Assembly (NCBI GenBank): GCA_963708575.1
Contig: CAVPTB010000007.1
Coordinates: 1,364,001 to 1,428,000 of the forward strand
DNA from: DASVWZ01 sp963708575
GTDB taxonomy: Bacteria > Acidobacteriota > Terriglobia > Terriglobales > Acidobacteriaceae
DNA: 64,000 nt
Direction: 5' to 3'
The notes below the pieces were generated by a model. The model was not told where the DNA came from and made no database searches. It saw only the letters and a program-made list of their open reading frames with translations. The translations under genes and the position numbers were made by a program. This document shows positions 19,601 to 27,695 of this stretch, piece by piece. Position 1 is the stretch's first letter; every line of letters begins with the position of its first letter.

Positions 19601-20193
19601 TCCGGATTGATCAATGCGAGCATATCGTCATTGCTCAGCACTTCAATCTTGTTGACTTCGTGCGAGGTGCGAAATCCGTCAAAAAAGTGCAGAAAAGGAA
19701 TACGGCTGTTCAGCGAGGAGGCGTGAGCAATTAACGCCATATCCATGGCTTCCTGCACTGAATTCGAGTTCAACATAGCCCAACCGGTGGTACGGCAGAA
19801 CATGACGTCGCTGTGATCGCCAAAAATCGACAAGGCGTGAGTCGCGATGGTGCGGGCGGAAACGTGAAAGGCCGTCGGGGTCAATTCGCCGGCGATCTTG
19901 TTCATATTCGGAATCATGAGCAGCAAGCCCTGCGACGCTGTAAAAGTTGTGGCCAAAGATCCGGTTTGCAGCGCGCCGTGGACAGCACCCGCCGCCCCTC
20001 CCTCGCTTTGCATCTCCATGACGTGCGGAATACTGCCCCAGGCATTAGGGACCTGTTCCGAAGCCCATTGGTCGGCCCATTCCCCCATGGTTGACGAAGG
20101 CGTAATGGGATAGATCGCGATTACTTCGTTGAGCCGGTAAGCGACATAAGCCACCGCCTCATTGCCGTCCATCGTCTTCACTTTGCGTTTCAT
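16624..20193 (-). CDS. nifJ: Pyruvate:ferredoxin (flavodoxin) oxidoreductase, single-chain
   Basis: 1189 residues, the normal size of the single-polypeptide homodimeric enzyme. It converts pyruvate and CoA to acetyl-CoA and CO2, reducing ferredoxin, and can work in reverse. The pyruvate-binding domain I opens with YPITPSST (28-35) and E62 in MEMQSEGG. The ferredoxin domain carries two [4Fe-4S] clusters (C694-x2-C-x2-C-x3-C and C750-x2-C-x2-C-x3-C). The TPP domain holds the proximal cluster cysteines (C824, C827, C852) and a GDGWAYDIGYGG TPP/Mg site. An AAAGGA ribosome site precedes the ATG. It is divergent from acs, so two routes to acetyl-CoA flank one 208-bp regulatory region. It suggests anaerobic or microaerobic capacity. 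Confidence 0.97.
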   Translation of the reverse strand: MKRKVKTMDGNEAVAYVAYRLNEVIAIYPITPSSTMGEWADQWASEQVPNAWGSIPHVMEMQSEGGAAGAVHGALQTGSLATTFTASQGLLLMIPNMNKIAGELTPTAFHVSARTIATHALSIFGDHSDVMFCRTTGWAMLNSNSVQEAMDMALIAHASSLNSRIPFLHFFDGFRTSHEVNKIEVLSNDDMLALINPERIIEHRQRALSPDHPVLRGTAQNPDVFFQMRERANPFYDACPEKVQQVMDEFARVVGRNYRLFDYVGAPDAERVIVAMGSGAEVAHETVEHLIEQGEKIGLIKVRLYRPFSVNHFLAVLPTTVKQIAVLDRTKEAGAIGEPLYLDIVNALNEGAKTGQAKVQPQVTGGRFGLSSKEFTPAMVKAVYDNLKLEHPRDHFTIGIEDDISHTSLPYDAQFSTEPDNVVRAMFYGLGADGTVGANKNSIKIIGENTDNFAQGYFVYDSKKSGAMTVSHLRFGPKPIRSSYLVTKANFVACHQWIFLERYDMLDVLVPGGTFLLNSPFGADEVWSHLPRSVQEQLIAKKAKFYVIDAYQVAKDAGMGSRMNTIMQVCFFAISQVLPREQAIDAIRKSIRDTYGRKGEEIVRKNMLAVDETLAHLFEVKIPANAGSTFNIPEPFSPSAPAFERGVLGKIYAGQGDSLPVSAFPVDGTFPTGTAKWEKRNLALEIPAWDDKICIQCGKCAMVCPHAVIRIKVYDSKALTNAPGTFKSTEARDKEWQGLKYTIQVAPEDCTGCGICVEVCPVKNKAETRLKAINMVPQPPLRETENCNWDFFLNLPELDRRNIKVGTIRQQQVQEPLFEFSGACSGCGETPYLKLLSQLFGDRSVVANATGCSSIYGGNLPTTPWSKNTDGRGPAWSNSLFEDNAEFGLGFRLSIDKQTEFAKELAKRLSGTIGEELVTALITAQQKDEADIFEQRQRVDLLKEKLRKIDSLDARSLLALADMLVKKSVWIVGGDGWAYDIGYGGLDHVIASGRNVNLLVLDTEVYSNTGGQASKSTPRAAVAKFAAGGKPGPKKDLGLIAMTYGNVYVASVAMGAKDEHTLKAFLEAEAYDGPSIIIAYAHCIAHGIDMTTGLSNQKAAVDSGQWLLYRFNPERTAMGENPLILDSRAPTKKVQDYLLMETRFKMLTKMKPEESKHLWEEAQHDAESRYRMYEYLAQRKFEKTGLVNK

Positions 20194-20300
20194 GGCTTCC
20201 TTTGGCGAACCAATTGGAGGGGATGGCCTGTCTGTAAGACAAGGTCTTCCGCCTCATCTAAATCATGCCTAGGCAGAGGCTTGTGCGTCGGGGATGCGGC

Positions 20301-20353
20301 TCACAGGGGACTGTGATGAAAATCACAACGAGTTTGCCCGATGGCTGTAAAAT
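20301..20353 (+). promoter_or_regulatory. acs promoter with CRP/FNR-type site
   Basis: TGTGA-N6-TCACA at 20312-20327 is a perfect match to the CRP consensus core. A third half-site TCACA at 20301-20305 repeats the 6-nt spacing, giving three half-sites 11 bp apart. A -10-like TAAAAT lies at 20348-20353, with no recognisable -35. With transcription starting about 8 nt after it, the full site is centred near -41.5, the class II activator position. The acs start is at 20402. Confidence 0.65.
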
Positions 20354-20401
20354 CTTGCGGGGCAGGGAGCAGCTAATTTTGCGTCCCCACAAGGACTGAT
20401 C

Positions 20402-22375
20402 ATGGCGGAAAATGTTTTTGTTCAACCCGAAACTAATATCGACTCCATCCTTCAGGAACAGCGTAAGTTCGAATGCCCCACTCATTTCCGCGACCGGGCG
20501 CATGTAAAAAGTGTTGAGGAATACGAGCATCTTTACCGGGAATCCGTCGAACAACCGGACAAGTTTTGGAGCAGAATTGCCGACGAGCTGCACTGGTTCA
20601 AGAAGTGGGACAAGGTGCTGGAGTGGAACAATCCGTGGGCCAAATGGTTTGTAGGCGGCCAGATCAATCTTTCCTACAACTGTCTCGACCGGCATGTGCA
20701 AACCTGGCGAAAAAATAAAGCCGCACTGATTTGGGAAAGCGAGCCAGGGGAAGTTCGTACCCTGACCTACCAGCAGTTGCATCGCGAAGTGCAGAAATTC
20801 GCCAATGTGCTGAAGTCGCTCGGCATTCGTAAAGGCGACCGCGTCGCGATCTACATGGGAATGACCCCGGAACTCCCGGTGGCGATGCTGGCTTGCGCTC
20901 GCATCGGCGCTCCGCATACGGTCGTGTTCGGCGGATTTTCCTCGAACGCATTGGTCGATCGCATTCATGATTCGCAAGCCGTCGCGGTTGTTACCCAGGA
21001 TGGTTCATACCGTCGTGGCGCAGAAGTAAAGCTGTTTCCTGCTGTCGAAGAAGCGCTGAAATCGTGTCCGTCGGTGAAGCACGTCGTGGTATACAAGCGC
21101 ACTGGATCGCCGATCAACTTGCAGGCAGGCCGTGATCACTGGTGGCATGAGCTGATGGAATCGGTATCCGACGAATGTCCGGCGGAGCCGCTCGATTCCG
21201 AGCATCCGCTCTACATCCTGTACACCTCGGGCACCACCGGCAAGCCAAAGGGGCTGGTGCATACCACCGGAGGCTATTCCGTCGGCACCTATCTGACCAC
21301 CAAGTTGGTTTTTGATCTTAAGGAAGAAGACACCTACTGGTGTACAGCTGACATCGGCTGGGTGACCGGGCATAGCTACATTGTTTACGGACCGCTGCAA
21401 AACGGCGCCACCAGCCTGATGTACGAAGGCGCACCGAACTTTCCCGAGCCTGACCGTTTCTGGAGCATCATCGATCGTCACCAGGTGAACATCTTTTACA
21501 CTGCGCCAACCGCCATCCGTACGTTTGTGAAGTGGGGTGAGCAGTGGCCACGGAAGCATCGTCTCAACTCTTTGCGTTTGCTCGGCACGGTCGGCGAGCC
21601 AATCAATCCCGAAGCCTGGATGTGGTATCGCGAAGTCATTGGACATGAGAACTGCCCAATTGTGGATACATGGTGGCAGACTGAAACCGGAAACATCATG
21701 ATCAGTCCGCTGCCAGGTGCGATTGCGACAAAGCCCGGTTCAGCAACGAAACCTCTGCCCGGAGTTGTTCCGGAGATCGTGACGATCGAGGGAAAACCGG
21801 TTCCAGAAGGTTCGGGTGGGTTTCTGATTATCAAGCAACCATGGCCCGGTATGGCGCGAACCATCTACGGAGATCCTGAACGCTACAAGAGCCAGTACTG
21901 GTCGCAAATTCCCGGCGCCTATTTCACCGGTGACGGGGCTCGCAAAGATAAAGACGGCTACTACTGGATCATGGGGCGCGTCGACGATGTGCTGAATGTT
22001 AGCGGCCACCGGCTCAGCACCATGGAAGTGGAGTCCGCTCTGGTAGCTCATCCTGCTGTAGCGGAAGCTGCGGTGGTCGGACGCCCCGACGACTTGAAAG
22101 GTCAGGCGATTTCAGCGTTCGTGACGCTTGAGGGTGGTCAGAAGCCAACGGTAGAGTTGAAGGAAGAATTGCGTAAGTGGGTTGCGAAGGAAATCGGCGC
22201 ACTCGCCAAGCCGGACGACATTCGCTTCACCGATACTCTTCCCAAGACCCGAAGCGGAAAAATCATGCGGCGATTATTGCGAGAGTTGGCCACTAGTGGT
22301 GACGTGAAGGGCGATACGACCACGTTGGAAGACTTTGGGGTGATCGCGCGGTTGAAGGAGAGTGACGAAGTCTGA
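20402..22375 (+). CDS. acs: Acetyl-CoA synthetase (AMP-forming acetate:CoA ligase)
   Basis: 657 residues, close to the 652 of the E. coli enzyme. It activates acetate with ATP to acetyl-AMP and then acetyl-CoA. Visible signatures are the adenylation P-loop LYTSGTTGKPKGLVH, WWQTETG, TGDGARKDKDGYYWIMGRVDD with the hinge Asp, VSGHRLS, and KTRSGKIMRR, whose Lys is the usual acetylation target that switches the enzyme off. AAGGACTGATC precedes the ATG. The promoter region carries a CRP-type site in class II position; in E. coli acs is CRP-activated, so a parallel control is plausible. It is divergent from nifJ, which makes the same product from pyruvate. Confidence 0.98.
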   Translation: MAENVFVQPETNIDSILQEQRKFECPTHFRDRAHVKSVEEYEHLYRESVEQPDKFWSRIADELHWFKKWDKVLEWNNPWAKWFVGGQINLSYNCLDRHVQTWRKNKAALIWESEPGEVRTLTYQQLHREVQKFANVLKSLGIRKGDRVAIYMGMTPELPVAMLACARIGAPHTVVFGGFSSNALVDRIHDSQAVAVVTQDGSYRRGAEVKLFPAVEEALKSCPSVKHVVVYKRTGSPINLQAGRDHWWHELMESVSDECPAEPLDSEHPLYILYTSGTTGKPKGLVHTTGGYSVGTYLTTKLVFDLKEEDTYWCTADIGWVTGHSYIVYGPLQNGATSLMYEGAPNFPEPDRFWSIIDRHQVNIFYTAPTAIRTFVKWGEQWPRKHRLNSLRLLGTVGEPINPEAWMWYREVIGHENCPIVDTWWQTETGNIMISPLPGAIATKPGSATKPLPGVVPEIVTIEGKPVPEGSGGFLIIKQPWPGMARTIYGDPERYKSQYWSQIPGAYFTGDGARKDKDGYYWIMGRVDDVLNVSGHRLSTMEVESALVAHPAVAEAAVVGRPDDLKGQAISAFVTLEGGQKPTVELKEELRKWVAKEIGALAKPDDIRFTDTLPKTRSGKIMRRLLRELATSGDVKGDTTTLEDFGVIARLKESDEV

Positions 22376-22473
22376 GACGCACCGACAAACGTCTTGAGCG
22401 TGCTTCGGAACCGTGGGCAATGCTCTCCTCGTTTCTGTTCATTTCGCATTAGCGCATTGCACGACAAGAGCCG

Positions 22474-23946
22474 CTACACTAGCCCGTTGCGCTCGACCAC
22501 GTCGCGATAGAAGTCGGCACTCATCTTGGGTGTGCGCTTCTGCGTGGCGAAATCGACGTAGTGCAAGCCAAAACGATAGGCGTAACCGTCTGCCCATTCG
22601 AAGTTGTCCATCAAGCTCCAATAGAAATAGCCGTGAACAGGGACGCCTTCACTCACAGCACGGTGCAGTTGGGTCAGATAGTTGCGAATGAACATCACCC
22701 GGTCAGAATCGAAGACGTGGCCGTCGGCGGTGAGTTGGTCCGTCGATGATGCCCCGTTTTCCGTAATGTAGATTTCCTTGATGCCCCAAAGTTGGGACGC
22801 AAGTTTCGGACTCCAATAAATTCCTTCCGGTCCAACCCGGAGCCAAGGGCTCATCATGTGCGGATAGGAGGAAGGCGATTGAACTTCGGCAAAACCGCGG
22901 TCAGAGTTGTCAGCGCGAATGTACGTCGGTTGATAGACGTTAAGGCCGACAAAATCGAGAGCAGAGCCAATCGCTTTCAAGTCCGCGTCCGTAAACTTTG
23001 GAGCGTCGGGGCCAGTACGGCGCAGGTAGTCGTCCGTGTACTTGCCCTCCATGACTACCGTCAGATACGGGGCGTTGAATTCGCGGTAAGCTTTGGCGGC
23101 AGCGGCAATGTGTTCGGCGGTCTCAATAACGGGCACGCAAGCCATGGCATTCTCCGCAAGGCCAACTTTGGTGCCAGGCTTCGCGTGAGCGCGAATGGCT
23201 TGCACCCCAAGACCGTGAGCGAGGACGGCGTGATGACGCACCTGATTGAGCTGTCCAGCCGCCAGCTTTAACCCCGGCGCATGACGGCCTTCACTGTAAC
23301 CAATATCGACGAATGAACTCATCTCATTCAGCGTCATGAAGTGCTTGACGCGGTCGGAAAGATGTTCGGCGACATATCCGGCATAGTCGGCAAAGGCCTC
23401 CGATGTCGCTCGCGATTGCCAGCCTCCCTTGTCCTCGAGCGCTTGCGGCAAGTCCCAGTGAAATAGCGTGCAATAGGGTTCAATATTGTTTCGCAGGAGT
23501 TCATCAACCAGGCGGTTATAGAAATCGAGACCCTTCGAATTCGCTGTTCCCGTACCCGATGGGAAGATTCGCGGCCACGCCACGGAGAAGCGGTAAGTTT
23601 TGAGCCCGAGGGCTTTCATTAACTGCACGTCTTCTTGGTAGCGGTGATAGTGGTCATTCGCCACATCGCCGTTGTCTCCGTTATTAATCTTGCCGGGAGT
23701 GTGCGAAAAAGTGTCCCAGATCGAAACGCCGCGGCCATCGTCGTGCACTGCACCCTCGACTTGATACGCCGCAGTGGCGGAGCCCCAAAGAAATCCCTTG
23801 GGAAACAACTGCGCGGCCGGCGCTGAGATGGGCCGCGTAGTGGCGGCCGCGGACGACAGGGCAGTGGCGAGCGATGGAAGAGCTGGAGTAAGGGCAACCG
23901 ATCCCAGCAACCGAACGAAGTCACGACGAGAAAATCGATTTTTCAC
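22474..23946 (-). CDS. Exported beta-glucosidase, glycoside hydrolase family 1
   Basis: 490 residues. The N-terminus has a twin-arginine signal (SRRDFVRLLG at 6-15, then a hydrophobic stretch), so the enzyme is probably exported folded. The GH1 barrel starts at FPKGFLWGSATAAYQ. The general acid/base is Glu208 in TLNEM, where most relatives have NEP, and the nucleophile is Glu396 in ITENGAS. WSLMDNFEWADGY near the C-terminus forms the glucose subsite. It retains all catalytic residues and should hydrolyse beta-linked glucosides such as cellobiose in the periplasm. A TTGACA box and a palindrome upstream suggest repressor control. Confidence 0.94.
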   Translation of the reverse strand: MKNRFSRRDFVRLLGSVALTPALPSLATALSSAAATTRPISAPAAQLFPKGFLWGSATAAYQVEGAVHDDGRGVSIWDTFSHTPGKINNGDNGDVANDHYHRYQEDVQLMKALGLKTYRFSVAWPRIFPSGTGTANSKGLDFYNRLVDELLRNNIEPYCTLFHWDLPQALEDKGGWQSRATSEAFADYAGYVAEHLSDRVKHFMTLNEMSSFVDIGYSEGRHAPGLKLAAGQLNQVRHHAVLAHGLGVQAIRAHAKPGTKVGLAENAMACVPVIETAEHIAAAAKAYREFNAPYLTVVMEGKYTDDYLRRTGPDAPKFTDADLKAIGSALDFVGLNVYQPTYIRADNSDRGFAEVQSPSSYPHMMSPWLRVGPEGIYWSPKLASQLWGIKEIYITENGASSTDQLTADGHVFDSDRVMFIRNYLTQLHRAVSEGVPVHGYFYWSLMDNFEWADGYAYRFGLHYVDFATQKRTPKMSADFYRDVVERNGLV

Positions 23947-23980
23947 AGGGATTCCTGATAGTTAGAGTGGCGTACACGAG

Positions 23981-24009
23981 AGAATGCATCTTGGCCAAGC
24001 GCATGTCAA
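23981..24009 (-). promoter_or_regulatory. Probable promoter with operator-like palindrome for the GH1 gene
   Basis: On the minus strand a perfect TTGACA (24004-24009) is followed 17 nt later by a poor -10 (CATTCT, 23981-23986). The spacer contains the perfect 10-bp palindrome CTTGGCCAAG (23990-23999). A repressor bound there would block polymerase. The -10 is weak, so the start point is uncertain. Confidence 0.4.
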
Positions 24010-24068
24010 CAGGAGTTATGATCGGTTGCCATTTTGGGAAATCGATAGCGCCGAGCGGGACGCCAATG

Positions 24069-24683
24069 CTATGGCTTTCGCAAGCTCTCAAAGGCCGCAC
24101 TTCGCTTAAAGTGCTCAGGGAAGTCTTTTTCATAACCGGCCAGACTCGGGCATATGAAGTGGTGTGATCGGGTAAATCCGAAGGACTCCATTTCGTTCAT
24201 GGCTTCATCGGCGGACCAGCCTTGTTCTGCCATGCGATAGGCGGCAATCGTCATTCCGGCGCGGTCGTCGCCCAGGCGGCAGTGCACGAAAATTTTCTTA
24301 TTCGGGTTCGCACGAACCAGCGCGATGAACTGGGCAAATGCCTCATCTTTCGGAAAAGGGCAATGCCAAGGAATGGGGACGTACTGCATTCCGAGCTTGG
24401 TGACCTGGCTTCGCTCACTCTCTCGCGAGCCGCGCAAGTCCACATCAATGCCGATCCCCATCCGCGATAACTCTTCAAAACCGTGATCGGTCGGTTGAGC
24501 GCCTCGGTACAGATTCGGAGTTACTTCAGCAAGATTTGTAAGTCCCTTCACGTACAGGCGGTGCGCGGCCGTATGTTTGGACTTACTGCTGGTGGAAGGA
24601 GTTTTTGCGTCTTGTGCGGCGAAGGTTCCGCACAGAAACAGGACCGCAACGAAACCCCACACAAAAAGAGTTGGCTTTTTCAT
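24069..24683 (-). CDS. Secreted dual-specificity/tyrosine phosphatase-like protein
   Basis: 204 residues from the ATG at 24683, chosen because it directly starts a signal peptide (KKPTLFVWGFVAVLFLCGTFA); the longer frame upstream reads through the anti-sigma gene region and has no family resemblance. The catalytic loop is HCRLGDDRAG with Cys135 and Arg141, fitting C-x5-R of cysteine phosphatases. A preceding NLYRGAQPTDHGFEEL segment is typical of the fused dual-specificity/phosphatase group, and VDLRGSRESE may supply the general acid region. It should act outside the cytoplasm. It lies 56 bp after the anti-sigma gene on the same strand and may be co-transcribed. Substrate (phosphoprotein, phosphoinositide or inositol phosphate) unknown. 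Confidence 0.85.
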   Translation of the reverse strand: MKKPTLFVWGFVAVLFLCGTFAAQDAKTPSTSSKSKHTAAHRLYVKGLTNLAEVTPNLYRGAQPTDHGFEELSRMGIGIDVDLRGSRESERSQVTKLGMQYVPIPWHCPFPKDEAFAQFIALVRANPNKKIFVHCRLGDDRAGMTIAAYRMAEQGWSADEAMNEMESFGFTRSHHFICPSLAGYEKDFPEHFKRSAAFESLRKP

Positions 24684-24739
24684 AAGAGCAGAGAAATAAC
24701 TGCCGACAGTTCGATGCAGAGTTGCTGCTTTGCCGTTGG

Positions 24740-25504
24740 TCATTCTCCCTGGCCAACCATGAGGACTGGCGAGGTTGGTGCGGGTGATCCTTGCTCGTTT
24801 TCCACGGTGATGGCGAAGGCTTTGGCCTGAACGTCTTTCGGAACAGGCGGATTCACCACGATCGCGCTGCCATGAGCATCTGGCTTGAACACTCCGGCTG
24901 GTATGGGAGCACCCTGTGTAGGAATCAGCCACAACTCATACGCCTTCTTGTCAGGCAAGGAAGGCATGTTGTTCGCGAGGAAAATCAACGACGACTTGGT
25001 GCGGTCGTAGATTGCCCGACCTTGCGGCTGCGGAGGACTCTTAGCAGCTACCAGGGTTACACGCATGGCATCGGTTGCGGTGAGGGTTGAAACGATATCC
25101 CGCGCACGTTGCAGGTCCGCTTGCTGATCAATGGATTGCTTCTGCAATTCGCCGACTTTCACCTGCAGGTCGGCTTTCTCATTCCACAAGAAGACTGCGA
25201 TCGATGCCAGCATGAAAATCGCAAATGCCGAAACTAGCGACCACCAACCAACCGTTTGCGGCGACTCTTTCTTGCGGGGTTCCTTCGCGATGGCTGACAT
25301 GAGGCGTTGCCGGGCGCGAGTTGGCGGTTTCGGGCCTGATGCCGACATGGCCAGCAACGCGGTGTCGCCACGCAGTGCTTCCAGTTCGCGACGGCAAGCG
25401 GCACACTCCTGCAAGTGCTGCTCCAGTGCCGCGCGTTCTGGGCCATCTAATGCACCAAGTGCATAAAGCGCCAGATCGTCTGCGAATTGTTCGTGCCCGT
25501 TCAT
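24740..25504 (-). CDS. Anti-sigma factor, RskA/anti-sigma-K type
   Basis: 254 residues. The cytoplasmic N-terminus has a zinc-associated anti-sigma motif, His30-x3-Cys34-x2-Cys37. One membrane helix lies at about 88-107, followed by a short heptad-rich coil (about 110-135) and an extracytoplasmic RskA-type domain (ending AYELWLIPTQGAPIPAGVF...AFAITVENEQGS). The ATG overlaps the sigma-factor stop by four bases (ATGA, 25501-25504), so the two are translated together. It should hold its sigma factor at the membrane until proteolysis of the outer domain releases it. The phosphatase gene follows. Confidence 0.92.
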   Translation of the reverse strand: MNGHEQFADDLALYALGALDGPERAALEQHLQECAACRRELEALRGDTALLAMSASGPKPPTRARQRLMSAIAKEPRKKESPQTVGWWSLVSAFAIFMLASIAVFLWNEKADLQVKVGELQKQSIDQQADLQRARDIVSTLTATDAMRVTLVAAKSPPQPQGRAIYDRTKSSLIFLANNMPSLPDKKAYELWLIPTQGAPIPAGVFKPDAHGSAIVVNPPVPKDVQAKAFAITVENEQGSPAPTSPVLMVGQGE

Positions 25505-26049
25505 GTTTGAAAAGCCTTGCGCAATGCCGTAAGTCCCGCGCGAATCCGAGTCTTGATCGTTCCGAGCGGCTCGCCCGTCTTCTGCGAAATTTCTGTGTGC
25601 GACAGGCCCTCGAAGTACGCCATCTCCAGCGCATCACGTTGAGCCGCCGGCATGCTTCCCAGAAGGCCGCGCACTTTGTCCATTGCTCTGGAGCGTTCCG
25701 CCTCGCCAGCCAAATCAGGTTCAACAGAAACAATTACATCTTCGATATCGGTTTCCGGACGGCGTTTCCGCAGTTGATCGATAGCGCGATTGCGGGTGAT
25801 CACAGCCAGCCACGGCGCAAGATTTCCACGGCTCGAATCGAACAATCCCGGATTGCGCCACAACTGCATGAACACCTCCTGCAGCACATCTTCCGCAGCA
25901 CCGGTGTCGCCCAACACGCGCAAGGCTACCGCATACACGACCGACGAATAGCGGTCGTACAACGTAGCCATCGCGTTTTCGTTGCCGGAGCGTATCGCCG
26001 ACAACAGGGCGAAGTCGGGGGATACTCCGATTGACTCAGCGCCAGACAA
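25501..26049 (-). CDS. ECF RNA polymerase sigma factor, SigK-like
   Basis: 182 residues. Region 2 (ALYDRYSSVVYAVALRVL...AEDVLQEVFMQLW) and region 4 (LPAAQRDALEMAYFEGLSHTEISQKTGEPLGTIKTRIRAGL in general form) are both complete; the start is a TTG with AAGGAAGAGAG upstream. Its partner anti-sigma overlaps its stop codon. The pairing with an RskA-type anti-sigma places it in the SigK-like group, typically responding to envelope or redox signals. A candidate self-regulated promoter, CCAATCC then 16 nt then CGTACT on the minus strand (26073-26101), lies just upstream but is only a guess. Confidence 0.93.
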   Translation of the reverse strand: MSGAESIGVSPDFALLSAIRSGNENAMATLYDRYSSVVYAVALRVLGDTGAAEDVLQEVFMQLWRNPGLFDSSRGNLAPWLAVITRNRAIDQLRKRRPETDIEDVIVSVEPDLAGEAERSRAMDKVRGLLGSMPAAQRDALEMAYFEGLSHTEISQKTGEPLGTIKTRIRAGLTALRKAFQT

Positions 26050-26163
26050 GCCGTTGATCTCTCTTCCTTTACAGTACGTAAATAAGGGTGCAGCGGATTG
26101 GGATGCTCCGCCGCGTCACCATATCAGGATTACCATCACGGCGACAAGTAAGTGCCGGTATTG

Positions 26164-27435
26164 CTATTGGTTGCGCAGAGCGAGCTGCCGCTCGTCGGGA
26201 CTCATCTGGTTCCATAGGACCTTGAGATCCTGGGACAGACGATCGTTGTTCGGATCCTCGTGCAGTGCCTTGGCAAACCATTTGTAAGCCAGGGGTAGAT
26301 CGCGAGGAGCACAGTGTCCAGTTGCGTACATCGTGCCGAGGACGCTCTGGGCCTTGGCGTCGGCCTGTCCGGCTGCAGCTAGCAGACTACGCTGTGCGCG
26401 ATTGCAATCCTGGGGAACGCCGTTTCCGTAGAGATACTTTTCGCCTTCCGCTTCCATCGGATCGCCAGAAATTGGTGAGGCCGCTGAACTATGCGAAACC
26501 TGCCTGGAAGGCCGTTTCGGCGCAACCGCCTTGGCGGTCTGCTGTTCCATTGCTTTTTCGGCATCGTCGGCGTCCTCGCTAGTTGAGCTCGCTGGCGCGG
26601 CGCTCGCAGACGAATCATTGCTTGGCGGATTGGTGGAGGGTTCTTTCGCATCCGGACTTGCGGTCGTTGGCGCACCCGCCCCAGTGGGGGAAGCGGAAGA
26701 ATTCGTAGGCGAGTTCGCCGGAGAAGAGGCTTGCGAATTATCACTGTTTGGCAGCGTAGAACCGTTCGGCGCTTCGCCGTTCTGTTGCGGACCGGCCGGC
26801 GTGTCGCCGACTCCGGTCTTTGGCTGTTCGATTGGCTGTGTCGATTGCGCAGCCGGGGCTACTTCCGAAGGCGACGCGGACACCGGAGCGCCGTTGGTCG
26901 CCTGCGAATCCGTCTGCTGGCGGCTCGACAAGCGAGAACCGAGATCTCCCACCTGCTGACGCCAGTGCCAGACTGCCGCGCCCATCGCAATCAGAAACAG
27001 CAGCACGATCAGCAAACGTCCTCGATGACTCGAACTCTGCTCATCTTCAAGGAGATAACTTGCGCCTTCGCGATCGGGATTGGACTCACTCGCAAGTCCC
27101 AAGAACGAAGGTCCACTCACAGTGTTGCGAGTCTCCACTGAGGTAACCGGTTCGCGATCCAATGAGGATTGACTGCTGGTGGCGGTGGCAGGAGGCGACG
27201 CCGGTTCGATTCGCCCGACGGTCTCGCGATCTCCTCGCCTAAATCCCGTTCCAACCTGCGAAACCGGGGTCATAAACTCGGTAATATCCGGAGGAGCGGT
27301 CGCATTGACCTCTCGAGTCGAGACTTCGCTGGCCGGAGTGCTGGGCAGAGGGAATCCGCAGATGCCGCAAAACCGGTGTTGCGGCACATTTTCGTAGCCG
27401 CATCGTCCGCAAGGAACCATTGTTGAACGCGCCAT
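26164..27435 (-). CDS. Zinc-ribbon membrane protein with Sel1/TPR-like C-terminus
   Basis: 423 residues. The N-terminus is a double-CxxC zinc ribbon (Cys9, Cys12, Cys23, Cys26). A membrane helix follows near residue 140 (LLIVLLFLIAMGAAVW), then about 150 residues of Ser/Pro/Ala/Asn-rich disordered linker. The C-terminal ~90 residues contain Sel1-like repeats (A..YLYGNGVPQD..., ALGTMYATGHCAPRDLPLAYKWF in general form). This suggests a membrane protein with an internal zinc ribbon and an outer protein-binding module. Function is unknown. The gene is a single unit upstream of the sigma/anti-sigma operon on the same strand. Confidence 0.8.
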   Translation of the reverse strand: MARSTMVPCGRCGYENVPQHRFCGICGFPLPSTPASEVSTREVNATAPPDITEFMTPVSQVGTGFRRGDRETVGRIEPASPPATATSSQSSLDREPVTSVETRNTVSGPSFLGLASESNPDREGASYLLEDEQSSSHRGRLLIVLLFLIAMGAAVWHWRQQVGDLGSRLSSRQQTDSQATNGAPVSASPSEVAPAAQSTQPIEQPKTGVGDTPAGPQQNGEAPNGSTLPNSDNSQASSPANSPTNSSASPTGAGAPTTASPDAKEPSTNPPSNDSSASAAPASSTSEDADDAEKAMEQQTAKAVAPKRPSRQVSHSSAASPISGDPMEAEGEKYLYGNGVPQDCNRAQRSLLAAAGQADAKAQSVLGTMYATGHCAPRDLPLAYKWFAKALHEDPNNDRLSQDLKVLWNQMSPDERQLALRNQ

Positions 27436-27695
27436 AATCTCCCTGAAAGCTTACCTTCTTTGGATGATAATTTTGCGTATCGGGAGTACCAGTTGACCCA
27501 GAAACCGGCAATTTCTTGGCAGGACATAAGATGCGGCAGGCGCAGCGCCTTAGTCACAACTCCCACATATCCAAAGAGTTTGCCGCTATTTTAGTTGGCT
27601 CAAAGGGGCGGTGGTCCACCTCTCGTCGAAGCGGTTACTCCGGTTAATTGCGACGGAGATTCCTGCCTGCTGTAATCCGGACGGAGGTATCCGCC

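Noticed and set aside
24684..24932. N-terminal extension of the phosphatase frame
   Set aside because: It overlaps the anti-sigma gene in another frame and is Arg/Ser-rich; the ATG at 24683 directly starts a signal peptide.
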